A program made the position numbers and the translations under genes. A DNA stretch of 64,000 nucleotides from AC-38 sp033856025 (GTDB lineage: Bacteria > Actinomycetota > Thermoleophilia > Solirubrobacterales > Solirubrobacteraceae), in the NCBI GenBank assembly GCA_033856025.1, contig JAWVFQ010000029.1, forward strand, positions 87,604 through 151,603, read 5' to 3'. The notes beneath the pieces were generated by a model. That model was not told the DNA's origin and made no database searches. It was given only the letters and a program-made list of their open reading frames with translations. This document shows positions 41,951-49,167 of this stretch, piece after piece. How positions within the stretch are numbered: the stretch's first letter is position 1; each line of letters begins with the position of its first letter.

Positions 41951-42331
41951 GTGCTTTGACGTCCCGCGGACGGCGTATGTTGGCTTTCGCGGGTCGAGGC
42001 GGGACCCCGCCGTTGATTCCGTTGCGGCGATTTGGGAACCAGCCGACATGTAGGCTCAAGTTCCGTCCGAAGCGGCCGCAAGAATGCTTTCCGCTTGCCA
42101 ACGCCTATCGAAGTGGAGACGCGGTGAACGAAGGGCGCAATGATCAGAGCATTGAAGCGGCGGCGCCGGCCATTTCCGTCGCCGCCACCGTCGTCTCCGT
42201 GGTCCCTCGCTGGCAATACGACGCCTTTCGCCGTTGGATCTCACCGCCGCACGATCGAGATGGCGTCGACGCCTTTGTCGGGCGGCCGCTCCGCGCGCCC
42301 GGAGCGTAAGAGCGAGCCTCTCAGCCGGCTT
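41951..42331. other. Island left end, no supported gene
   Basis: Frames on both strands here lack family similarity, ribosome sites and consistent codon bias. No tRNA fold, long repeat or clear hairpin was seen. Confidence 0.5.
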
Positions 42332-43951
42332 TCAATCGTCAGGGTGAGTGCGTAGCCTCTCCAATGAGGTCATGCGGTCGTCTTCCAGCTCAACCTTGTT
42401 TCCTTGACCCGTCGCCGCGCGGGCGTGGCTCTCGATGATCGCATCATGAAGCTCGCCCAAGGCCAAACGTTCTCGCTGGAGGTAGGCAAAGTCTCCCTGC
42501 GGCACGAGCTTCGGAGCGGCGATCAGAGGGTTGAAGTCGATGGTCTTCCCGGTGTCAGGGTCCTTCCGCCGGACCTCACCCTTCGTGAAGAGCGGCAGGT
42601 ACAAGTCAGGAGCAACCCCAACGAATGGATCGAACCCGACCTTGTCGTCAACGTCGTGCCCATGGTCGATCGCGATCGAGTCTGGATGGAGGTCCTCGGC
42701 CAGGCTCTTGGCATACGGCGCTACGTAGACGACATGGGTGATCCCCGCCGCGACGATGTGCTTGGCACAGCCGTGGCACGGAAACGTGGTCGTATACAGC
42801 GTCGCGCCGCGGACGCTTGTTCCACGTCTCGCGGCGTCGAGCAGAGCCGACATCTCGGCGTGGACGGCACGGTTGAACTCTGTGAGCTGGTTGACCCGCG
42901 CGTCGCCTAGCGCGTCTCGGAAGTCGGCTAGTGAGGCGGCCTTACGGGCGACCGTGAACCAGTCTTCGGCGAGCTCTTGGCGGATCTCGTCGACGATCAC
43001 GTCGCGCATCTTCTGATTCGCATCTCCCCCCTGCTGGAAGTCGCGTGCGTCGCCAGGGTCTCCTGGCCAGTACGCGCCGCCCCCGAACTTCGGAACCTCG
43101 TTGCAGCCCACCGCGACGATATCCCCGTCCTCGGTGGCCACGGCCGCCCCGACTTGGCGACTGAGGTCCGCGGACCGAGCAGACGCGGCCTGAGCATGGA
43201 ACATCGCGTACTCGTCTCGAGTCGGCGACGCGTAGGGCCATCCGAAGAATGCGTAGATGAACCGCTCCAAGGCGTCGCGAGCCTCGTGTCGTTGAGAGAC
43301 GTCGACGAAGAAGTCGGCTAGCGGAAAGGTGTCACGGACATGCTGCCCGTAGTCGTCGTCCTCCTCAGCCTCATCGCGGTGCGCAAGCCGTTCCGCATGA
43401 CTCTTGTACTTGGCACGGTCGGTGGAGGCATATGAGGCGGCGATATCGGTGGCCAGGCGCTCTGTTCGCTGCTCGCGGGGAGCATGCGCTCCGATGAGGA
43501 CGAATCGAGCGCCATACACCTTGCGGAGCGCCTCGACTTCTCCCTCGTGCTTAAGGGAGCGCAGGATATAAGCGACATTTCCCGGCTGCCCCATCAGATC
43601 GTCGTCGCGCTCCTCCAGCATCTTCGAGCGCTCGATGACGATCTCGTGGATGCTCTCGAAGGCAAGCGCGGGCTCACGCCGCAGATTCCGCCGGAACTCG
43701 TCTCCAGCGGTCATGCGCTTGTCGATGTAGTCGTCGTAGGGAGCCGTGCCGCGCTTCGAAAGCGGCTCTTCACGTTCAACATTGTCGAGGAGGCGACTGA
43801 GGCTGATCGGCTCAGCCACGTGGTACCCGAACGTGCGGAAAATCTCCGAGATCAGCTCTGTTGTGAGCTCGAGATCGGTACCGACCGCGCCCACCAGCCC
43901 GACGACGATCTCGGGTCGATCCGTGCTGACCTCGGCGGCGGGGTTAGTCAA
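42332..43951 (-). CDS. Anti-phage dCTP/dCMP deaminase (AvcD-like)
   Basis: A 539-residue two-domain protein. The N-terminus (EIVVGLVGAVGTDLELTTELISEIF) begins a P-loop-like domain of about 270 residues. The C-terminal cytidine deaminase fold carries the catalytic HAE (RAVHAEMSALLDAARRG) and the zinc-binding PCxxC (TTTFPCHGCAKHIVAAG). This length and order match the anti-phage dCTP deaminases, which deplete deoxycytidine nucleotides on infection. The start is TTG 43951. The integrase is divergent, 80 bases away, leaving little room for an AvcI-like antitoxin RNA upstream. Confidence 0.88.
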   Translation of the reverse strand: MTNPAAEVSTDRPEIVVGLVGAVGTDLELTTELISEIFRTFGYHVAEPISLSRLLDNVEREEPLSKRGTAPYDDYIDKRMTAGDEFRRNLRREPALAFESIHEIVIERSKMLEERDDDLMGQPGNVAYILRSLKHEGEVEALRKVYGARFVLIGAHAPREQRTERLATDIAASYASTDRAKYKSHAERLAHRDEAEEDDDYGQHVRDTFPLADFFVDVSQRHEARDALERFIYAFFGWPYASPTRDEYAMFHAQAASARSADLSRQVGAAVATEDGDIVAVGCNEVPKFGGGAYWPGDPGDARDFQQGGDANQKMRDVIVDEIRQELAEDWFTVARKAASLADFRDALGDARVNQLTEFNRAVHAEMSALLDAARRGTSVRGATLYTTTFPCHGCAKHIVAAGITHVVYVAPYAKSLAEDLHPDSIAIDHGHDVDDKVGFDPFVGVAPDLYLPLFTKGEVRRKDPDTGKTIDFNPLIAAPKLVPQGDFAYLQRERLALGELHDAIIESHARAATGQGNKVELEDDRMTSLERLRTHPDD

Positions 43952-44031
43952 GCGCGCTCCACTGCGGGTTGATCAGATGTTACGGGTCGGTTGTACGGAA
44001 GCCGCTGGAATCAGGTTGTAATGCGTAGCAG

Positions 44032-45060
44032 ATGGCTCGGAGCGGGCCCCGGACGATCGCTCGTTTCTTGACCCGACGGCAATGGGGCGCCCCTCGCCGG
44101 TGGTACGGCTACATCCAGAAGACGTACGGTTCCTATTTCGCGGAGCCCAATCTGGCCGCCACGACCCTGAAGACGTACGCGACGCTGTGGGACGCGCACG
44201 TCCTCCCGCAGCTCGGTTCCGTACCGCTCCGCGAGCTGACCCCCTCGGTCGTCAATCGATTCCGACTCGACCTCGAGGCGGCGGGTGTCGGACGCGCGTC
44301 GATCGGCAAGACCTTGACCTTGCTTCAGGGCATTCTGCAGCGCGCGTGCGAGTGGGAGCGGCTGACTCCGAACCCGGTGAAGGCCGTTCGCAAGCCAGCC
44401 GCCGGCCGGGTCCAGGCGGTCACGCCCCTCACGGCGGACACCGTCGAGACGCTCGGAGGGTTCCTACTGGACGGAAGCCTCGTACGTGATGCGACCGTCA
44501 TCTCGGTACTTGCCTACGCTGGTCTGCGGCCCAGCGAGGCACTGGCCCTGACCTGGGCCCACATCCGGGACCGCACCATCCTGGTCGAGGCCGCCGTCAG
44601 CATGGGCGTCGTCGGCGAGACGAAGACGCGACACCGCCGCACGGTGCCGTTGCTTCCACCCCTCGCGCAGGACCTTGCCGAGTGGCGTCTGCGGGCAGGC
44701 CGCCCAAACGACGCCGAGCTCGTCTTCCCCGGCCACGACGGCCGGCCGTGGTCGGCGGCGGCCTGGAAGAACTGGCATCGCCGCGTCTTCCGCCCGGCCG
44801 GGCAGGCGGCCCGGCGAGCCGTTGTCAGGCCATACGACCTGCGCCATTCGTTCGTCTCGCTGCTGATCGCCGAGGGCCACAACGTGGTCGAGGTGGCCCG
44901 TCAGGCGGGGCACTCACCCAAGATGGCGTTGGACACCTACGCGCACGTCTTCGAGGAATTCGACCCGGCCGAGCGACTGGGCGGGGCCGAGCGCATCAGG
45001 GCCGCACGCGAGGCACGGAGCCTAGCTTCAGCGCAGCCACAATTGTTCGACACCGTCTGA
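44032..45060 (+). CDS. Tyrosine recombinase/integrase of the island
   Basis: A 342-residue integrase. The N-terminal SAM-like core-binding domain spans about residues 35-120 (SYFAEPNLAATTLKTYATLWDAHVLPQLG). The catalytic domain shows the first Arg in LAYAGLRPSEALALTWAHI, the motif YDLRHSFVSLLIAEG (Tyr where many have His), AGHSPKMALDTYAHVF with the nucleophile Tyr, and conserved Lys/His between. It lies 2.2 kb from the left attachment repeat and points into the island. It probably catalysed integration at tRNA-Met. Confidence 0.93.
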   Translation: MARSGPRTIARFLTRRQWGAPRRWYGYIQKTYGSYFAEPNLAATTLKTYATLWDAHVLPQLGSVPLRELTPSVVNRFRLDLEAAGVGRASIGKTLTLLQGILQRACEWERLTPNPVKAVRKPAAGRVQAVTPLTADTVETLGGFLLDGSLVRDATVISVLAYAGLRPSEALALTWAHIRDRTILVEAAVSMGVVGETKTRHRRTVPLLPPLAQDLAEWRLRAGRPNDAELVFPGHDGRPWSAAAWKNWHRRVFRPAGQAARRAVVRPYDLRHSFVSLLIAEGHNVVEVARQAGHSPKMALDTYAHVFEEFDPAERLGGAERIRAAREARSLASAQPQLFDTV

Positions 45061-45144
45061 TTCACGTCCAACGTGCCCAGTGGGCCGATCGCTTCGTCCC
45101 GTCGCCTCCGCGGCTCTTGAAGTCCAAGGCGGTGGTGCAGGAAG

Positions 45145-45879
45145 CTAGGGAGCGATCAACCTGTAGGTGATGGGCAGGTGGGCGTTGACCGCGGGCGCCC
45201 AGCATCCGGTCCAGAAGAACCGGATCTGCGATTCGCGGGCGGCCGGCAGGTGGGCGAGGATGTCCTGCCCCGCGGCCCCGAACACGACCGTGGCGCCATG
45301 CAGATCCGCCATCTCGGGCCGAGCGCGTGCGAGCAGTGCGCGGCACCGTGAGGGGCGAAGGTCGTCGTGAAACGCGTCGATCGGTCCCACCTCATGGCCA
45401 TCGGCGCAGAAGATGAGTGACGTGTCGCCACTCGGGTCCGCGTACTCCGTGTAGGCGATCGTCGCGGCGGCGATCTGATCGGAGGAGCCCGGCGGAGCCT
45501 CACGGGCGAGCAGCTCGGCGATCCGCCTGTCCGCGCTCCGGCCCAGCCGTTTGCGGGCCTGCGGCGTCGCCTTCCAGGGGTCCAGCCGCGTGACGTACGG
45601 CAGCCGCGTGTCCGCCGGTGTCGTGGACATGTCGACCGGGGTGCGGGCAACGGGGACGATGACCAGTCGGGCTCCTCGGCCGATGGCCCTTGCGGCAGCG
45701 CTCCGTGCGCACGTCGCGACCTCGCCCTCGCGGCTGCGCTCGGTCGCACTCAGCCCGACGAGGACGATGGTGGTTCCCCCACGCTGACGGGTGGTCGCGG
45801 CGATGCCGATCGCGTACATCGCGCCCAGGAGGACCAGGGCACCGAGGACCGCGGCCGCCGTTCGGAAGGGTGATGCCAT
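45145..45879 (-). CDS. Hypothetical protein with N-terminal membrane anchor
   Basis: A 244-residue protein. One TM (AAAVLGALVLLGAMYAIGIA) is followed by an extracytoplasmic alpha/beta domain: TIVLVGLSATERSREGE, GARLVIVPVARTPVDM, SLIFCADGHEVGPIDAFHDDL and ATVVFGAAGQDIL. The alternation suggests a Rossmann or VWA-like fold, but no MIDAS motif is clear. It begins 24 bases after the stop of the upstream membrane protein and is the last gene of the island's minus-strand unit. Confidence 0.7.
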   Translation of the reverse strand: MASPFRTAAAVLGALVLLGAMYAIGIAATTRQRGGTTIVLVGLSATERSREGEVATCARSAAARAIGRGARLVIVPVARTPVDMSTTPADTRLPYVTRLDPWKATPQARKRLGRSADRRIAELLAREAPPGSSDQIAAATIAYTEYADPSGDTSLIFCADGHEVGPIDAFHDDLRPSRCRALLARARPEMADLHGATVVFGAAGQDILAHLPAARESQIRFFWTGCWAPAVNAHLPITYRLIAP

Positions 45880-45903
45880 CGGGAGCGTCGTGTGTCTCCT
45901 ATC

Positions 45904-47085
45904 TCAGGTGTGGTGGGGGGACGTGCCGGAGCGCGGGAGGGCCGCGTAGTCGACGTAGCCGTCGGGAAGGGCCGATGCCGACGGAGAGATGGGGCCGGGG
46001 CCGCGGGGACGGAGTGGCACCGCGCCGCCGCCGTCCTCGTCTGTGTCATCGGGTCCGTCCGTCGGGTCTCCGGCGGCGTCTGCACCCGGTCGCAGCGGGT
46101 TGCACAGGAGATCGACCAGCTCGGCGTCGCTGGGCCATGGCACGGCCGGTGCGTCCGGGAGGGGCACGCCGCGCTGGAAGCGTGCCCACGCACGCTGAAA
46201 CGCGATGTCCGCACGGTGAACGATCTCCTGTGCGTAGCCCCGCAGGTTCCGACCGGTGGCCATCACGGCACGCTCAAGGGCCGCCAGCGCGGCCTCCCAG
46301 CCGTCGAGCCTGGCCTGCAGCTTCCGCAGCCTGCCCCCGAGCTCGCGTGCCGCCCGGTGGAACTGGCTCTCGTACGTGCCCATGCCACCGAGGACGGCGA
46401 GGCTGCTTCCCATGAGCCCCGCGATCAGCCAGAGACCCATGTCGCCGCGCTTCGAGGCGAAGAACGCGCTGGCGCAGAGGGTCACGAGCGCCCACGCGAC
46501 GGCCTGGACGACGAAGCTCGATCGCTGCTGGGATGACAGCTCGAACGGCGTTCCCTGACGGTCGAGGATGAGGGCCGCGACCGCACGGCCAAGCGCGGCC
46601 GCGACGCCGACCTCCGCGCAGGCGATGAAGACGTCCGCGAGCAGCGTCATCGGAGTGGGGAGCCCCTGGTGGTCGAGGTATGGCCAGGCGGCGAAGCCAC
46701 CGATGACTCCCCCGAGGACCATGACGAGCACGGTCACGACGGGGTTGCCCCAGCGCAGATTGCCGACCTGGGTGGCCTTCCGCTTCGCCTCCTCGAACAT
46801 CGGCTGGAGTTCGGTGATCTCTCGGCGCAGGTCACGAATTCGGACCTGGATCGCCTGCATGGCCCTCCACGCCGTGCGGGCGAGCTTCTCCAGCCACCGC
46901 TGCAGCCGCCTGATCGGGATCTCGCGGTAGAGGAAGTGGAAGGTCATCGAACGTCCCGCGTGGTCTCGCGGCGCGTGCTGGACCCCCCGTCGCGCGCGAG
47001 CGCGGGTTGCGAGTCCGAGGCGGAACCGCTCCCACCAGCTCGGGGAGGGCAGCCGGAAGGTGAGGATTCGAGCGCGGCTACGCAT
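45904..47085 (-). CDS. Membrane protein with flanking coiled coils
   Basis: A 393-residue protein starting at ATG 47085. An Arg-rich N-terminus and a coiled coil (AIQVRIRDLRREITELQPMFEEAKRKA) precede about four TMs (VVTVLVMVLGGVIGGFAAW; FIACAEVGVAAALGRAVAAL; VQAVAWALVTLCASAFFAS; LWLIAGLMGSSLAVLGGM). A second coiled coil and an acidic, Pro-rich tail follow. I recognise no family. The start was chosen because a 22-codon leader ORF with a strong ribosome site ends across it, giving coupled translation. Confidence 0.7.
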   Translation of the reverse strand: MRSRARILTFRLPSPSWWERFRLGLATRARARRGVQHAPRDHAGRSMTFHFLYREIPIRRLQRWLEKLARTAWRAMQAIQVRIRDLRREITELQPMFEEAKRKATQVGNLRWGNPVVTVLVMVLGGVIGGFAAWPYLDHQGLPTPMTLLADVFIACAEVGVAAALGRAVAALILDRQGTPFELSSQQRSSFVVQAVAWALVTLCASAFFASKRGDMGLWLIAGLMGSSLAVLGGMGTYESQFHRAARELGGRLRKLQARLDGWEAALAALERAVMATGRNLRGYAQEIVHRADIAFQRAWARFQRGVPLPDAPAVPWPSDAELVDLLCNPLRPGADAAGDPTDGPDDTDEDGGGAVPLRPRGPGPISPSASALPDGYVDYAALPRSGTSPHHT

Positions 47086-47146
47086 CACGCTCGCCCCCCC
47101 TATCCCGTGTGGCATCCGGTTCACGGCCTGTGGTCAGTGGACTCAT
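47078..47146 (-). CDS. 22-residue leader ORF with strong ribosome site
   Basis: AAGGAGG stands five bases before ATG 47146, the best ribosome site in the island. The peptide MSPLTTGREPDATRDRGG... ends at TAG 47078-47080, overlapping the start of the membrane protein (47085) by eight bases. A leader used for translational coupling is the simplest reading. Confidence 0.5.
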   Translation of the reverse strand: MSPLTTGREPDATRDRGGERDA

Positions 47147-47264
47147 GGGACCCTCCTTGGTGCGGTCGACGACGGCACGGTGGCCGCGATGGCTGTGGGT
47201 AGTCGGCGGCATGACCGCCGGGGGGTGAAGTCGGTAGCCGACATGCCCTCGGTCCAGCGCGACG

Positions 47265-48809
47265 TCATGCCACCCTCGCTGTGGGCACGACGATCGCGAG
47301 GTCCTCGAGGATGCTTCGCAGATCCGCGAGGGTCCGCTCGGGCGGATGGTCTCCTCGAACGTACAGCCGGGCGGTCCAGCGGACCATCGGCGAGCCGGGG
47401 TGCTCGTACCGCGCCACGACCTCGCTTGAGAGAACACCCTTCACCAGCCGGGGCAGCAGGCCGACGACGCGCTCGCCGTCCATCCCGCGCGGGACGGCCA
47501 GGGTCATGTCGCGCCGATGAGGCTGGAGGGCGCGCAGCTTCCACGCGTCGAACTCGGATTCCGAGAGCAGTCGGTACTCCCCGCGGGGCAGATGCTCCAC
47601 GCGCTGACGCGGAACGTTGAACCCGAGTCGGGCCGCCGCCGCCCGGGACGTGTCGTCCCACCCGAGTGCGTACGCGAATCTGCCATCGCTCAGCCGGCGG
47701 CGCGCCGAGCAGACCTCGACGGTGATCGAGGTCGATGAGAAGGCCTCGATACGGCCGACAATGACACGTCCCTCGCGCGTGCTCTCGAGGGCCGATAGCT
47801 CGGACCTCGCACGCCGCCCGTAGAGCTCCACCGCCTCACCCTGTGCGGACGCGCTCGATTCCGCGAAGAGCTGCCGACACGCGGCGAGCACGTCGGGCGG
47901 GAACCTCTCGGCGAGCGACTCCACCTCCAACCGCAGTGCGTTCGCATCGCCGGCGCGCGCGAAGCCGCTCAGCCGCCCCGCGGCGTCGACGAACTCCTCA
48001 CGAATTGCCTGGGCGTCGGCATAGGGAGCGACCTGAATGTCGGCGTACACACGAGCACCCGGACCGTCGGGTGGCGCGATGGGGATGTCCATCACACGTC
48101 CGACGAGCCCGGCGAGAGCTCTGAACGGAGGTGTCAGAAGATCGAGCGCGGAGCGGAACTCCGGGGCACGCTCGGCGATGACCGCCGCCGCCGTCAGCGT
48201 TGTGAAGTGCGTGAGGACCTGCACCACCGCCATCGCGCGGTCATGCTCGGCGGCCGACATCCTGCGGACGACGGCGCCATGACGCGCCAGCAGATCGCAC
48301 ACCCACTCCTCGTCGACGGGGGCGCTGCTCGCGGACGGACAGACGATCACGGTCTGGCCGATGAGCGAGGGTACGGCGGGACCGAAGAGCGGGTGCGTCC
48401 CTATGTACGGCACGCCCTCGGGGAGCGCCGCCTCGATGATCTCCATCGGCCGCTCCTTGACGGAGGCTATGTCCAGCACGAGCGTCCCCCTGCGAACCAG
48501 CGGCAGGACCGTCTCGGCGATCCGTGGGATCTCAGGGATCGGAACGGCAATCACGACCGCGTCGTAGTGGCCGAGGTCAGGCAGCCCCGCGACGCGTTCC
48601 CCTGCGTAACGGATCCGATGGAGGCGGACATCGGGCTCCGGCTCTTCGGGCGGCTGAATGTCGGCCACCGCGATTGAGACGCCGGGCTCGCGCCGCCACA
48701 CGTTCTTCACGATCCAAGCGCCCAGCCCGGCGGCTCCGCCTACAACCAAGACGGCTCGCTTCGGACGCGCGATCTCGGCGGGGGATGGGTGGGAAGAATC
48801 CGGGTGCAT
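47265..48809 (-). CDS. Prephenate dehydrogenase-like protein with C-terminal FDX-ACB-like domain
   Basis: A 514-residue protein. Residues about 15-290 are TyrA-like: Rossmann motif VLVVGGAAGLGAWIVKNV, DAVVIAVPIPEI, LVLDIASVKERPMEII, GTHPLFGP and HFTTLTAAAVIAERAPEF, then archaeal-type YADIQVAPYADA. Residues about 290-430 are unassigned. From about 430, HRRDMTLAVPRG, VVARYEHPG and TARLYVRGDHPPERTLADL follow the order of the FDX-ACB anticodon-binding domain of PheRS beta (RD at the start, RL-FR-RTL-D at the end). The ATG at 48809 lies seven bases after the 3' end of a tRNA-Phe gene. If active, it would oxidise prephenate or a related compound with NAD(P). The FDX-ACB match is by eye. Confidence 0.72.
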   Translation of the reverse strand: MHPDSSHPSPAEIARPKRAVLVVGGAAGLGAWIVKNVWRREPGVSIAVADIQPPEEPEPDVRLHRIRYAGERVAGLPDLGHYDAVVIAVPIPEIPRIAETVLPLVRRGTLVLDIASVKERPMEIIEAALPEGVPYIGTHPLFGPAVPSLIGQTVIVCPSASSAPVDEEWVCDLLARHGAVVRRMSAAEHDRAMAVVQVLTHFTTLTAAAVIAERAPEFRSALDLLTPPFRALAGLVGRVMDIPIAPPDGPGARVYADIQVAPYADAQAIREEFVDAAGRLSGFARAGDANALRLEVESLAERFPPDVLAACRQLFAESSASAQGEAVELYGRRARSELSALESTREGRVIVGRIEAFSSTSITVEVCSARRRLSDGRFAYALGWDDTSRAAAARLGFNVPRQRVEHLPRGEYRLLSESEFDAWKLRALQPHRRDMTLAVPRGMDGERVVGLLPRLVKGVLSSEVVARYEHPGSPMVRWTARLYVRGDHPPERTLADLRSILEDLAIVVPTARVA

Positions 48810-48816
48810 GCTCCAG

Positions 48817-48890
48817 TGGCACAGGTCGGATTCGAACCGACGACACCTCGATTTTCAGTCGAGTGCTCTACCCGGCTGAGCTACTGCGCC
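48817..48890 (-). tRNA. tRNA-Phe(GAA)
   Basis: The minus strand folds into a full cloverleaf of 74 bases: acceptor GGCGCAG with CTGTGCC (one G-T pair), D-arm GCTC/GAGC, anticodon stem CTCGA/TCGAG with loop CTGAAAA (anticodon GAA), T-arm GTCGG/CCGAC with TTCGAAT, discriminator A. CCA is not encoded. It lies inside the island and seven bases upstream of the prephenate dehydrogenase-like gene in the same direction, so both are probably in one primary transcript. Confidence 0.95.
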
Positions 48891-48983
48891 AAGGAGAACA
48901 GATTCCTCCGAGTCCCGCCGTTTGTCCGCAGTCGAGCCGCAGATTTTTGCCAGCTGTGTGCACCCGCCGAGTCCACGTCATTC

Positions 48984-49121
48984 GCGACTGCAAGCCACCA
49001 CGCACATCCTGTGGCTCAGCCCTCAACCGCACTGCGACTGCACTGCATCGGAGGCTGCGAAGCGACTGCACCGGCTCCTCACATCGTCCGTATCTCAACT
49101 GCACGGGTCGTGCAAGACTGC
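48984..49121. promoter_or_regulatory. Repeated GCGACTGCA/ACTGC motifs in the divergent control region
   Basis: Between the tRNA-Phe start (48890) and the six-gene operon (49168), ACTGC occurs seven times on the plus strand: at 48987, 49031, 49037, 49042, 49065, 49098 and 49117. The exact 9-mer GCGACTGCA is found at 48984, 49034 and 49062. Such clustering in about 135 bases is far above chance and suggests a multi-site regulator binding region. Confidence 0.55.
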
Positions 49122-49167
49122 GCTCAGCACCGGCGACACGATCATCGTCTGACTCGACCGAGCGGTC

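Noticed and set aside
41881..42309. 142-codon plus-strand frame at the island left end
   Set aside because: It overlaps the attachment-proximal repeats, has erratic codon use and no recognisable domain.
43952..44031. AvcI-like antitoxin RNA upstream of the deaminase
   Set aside because: Only 80 bases separate the divergent genes and no structured conserved element could be recognised.
48817..48890. tRNA-Phe as the island attachment site
   Set aside because: No second copy of its 3' end was found in the window, whereas tRNA-Met has a clear duplicate at the other boundary.
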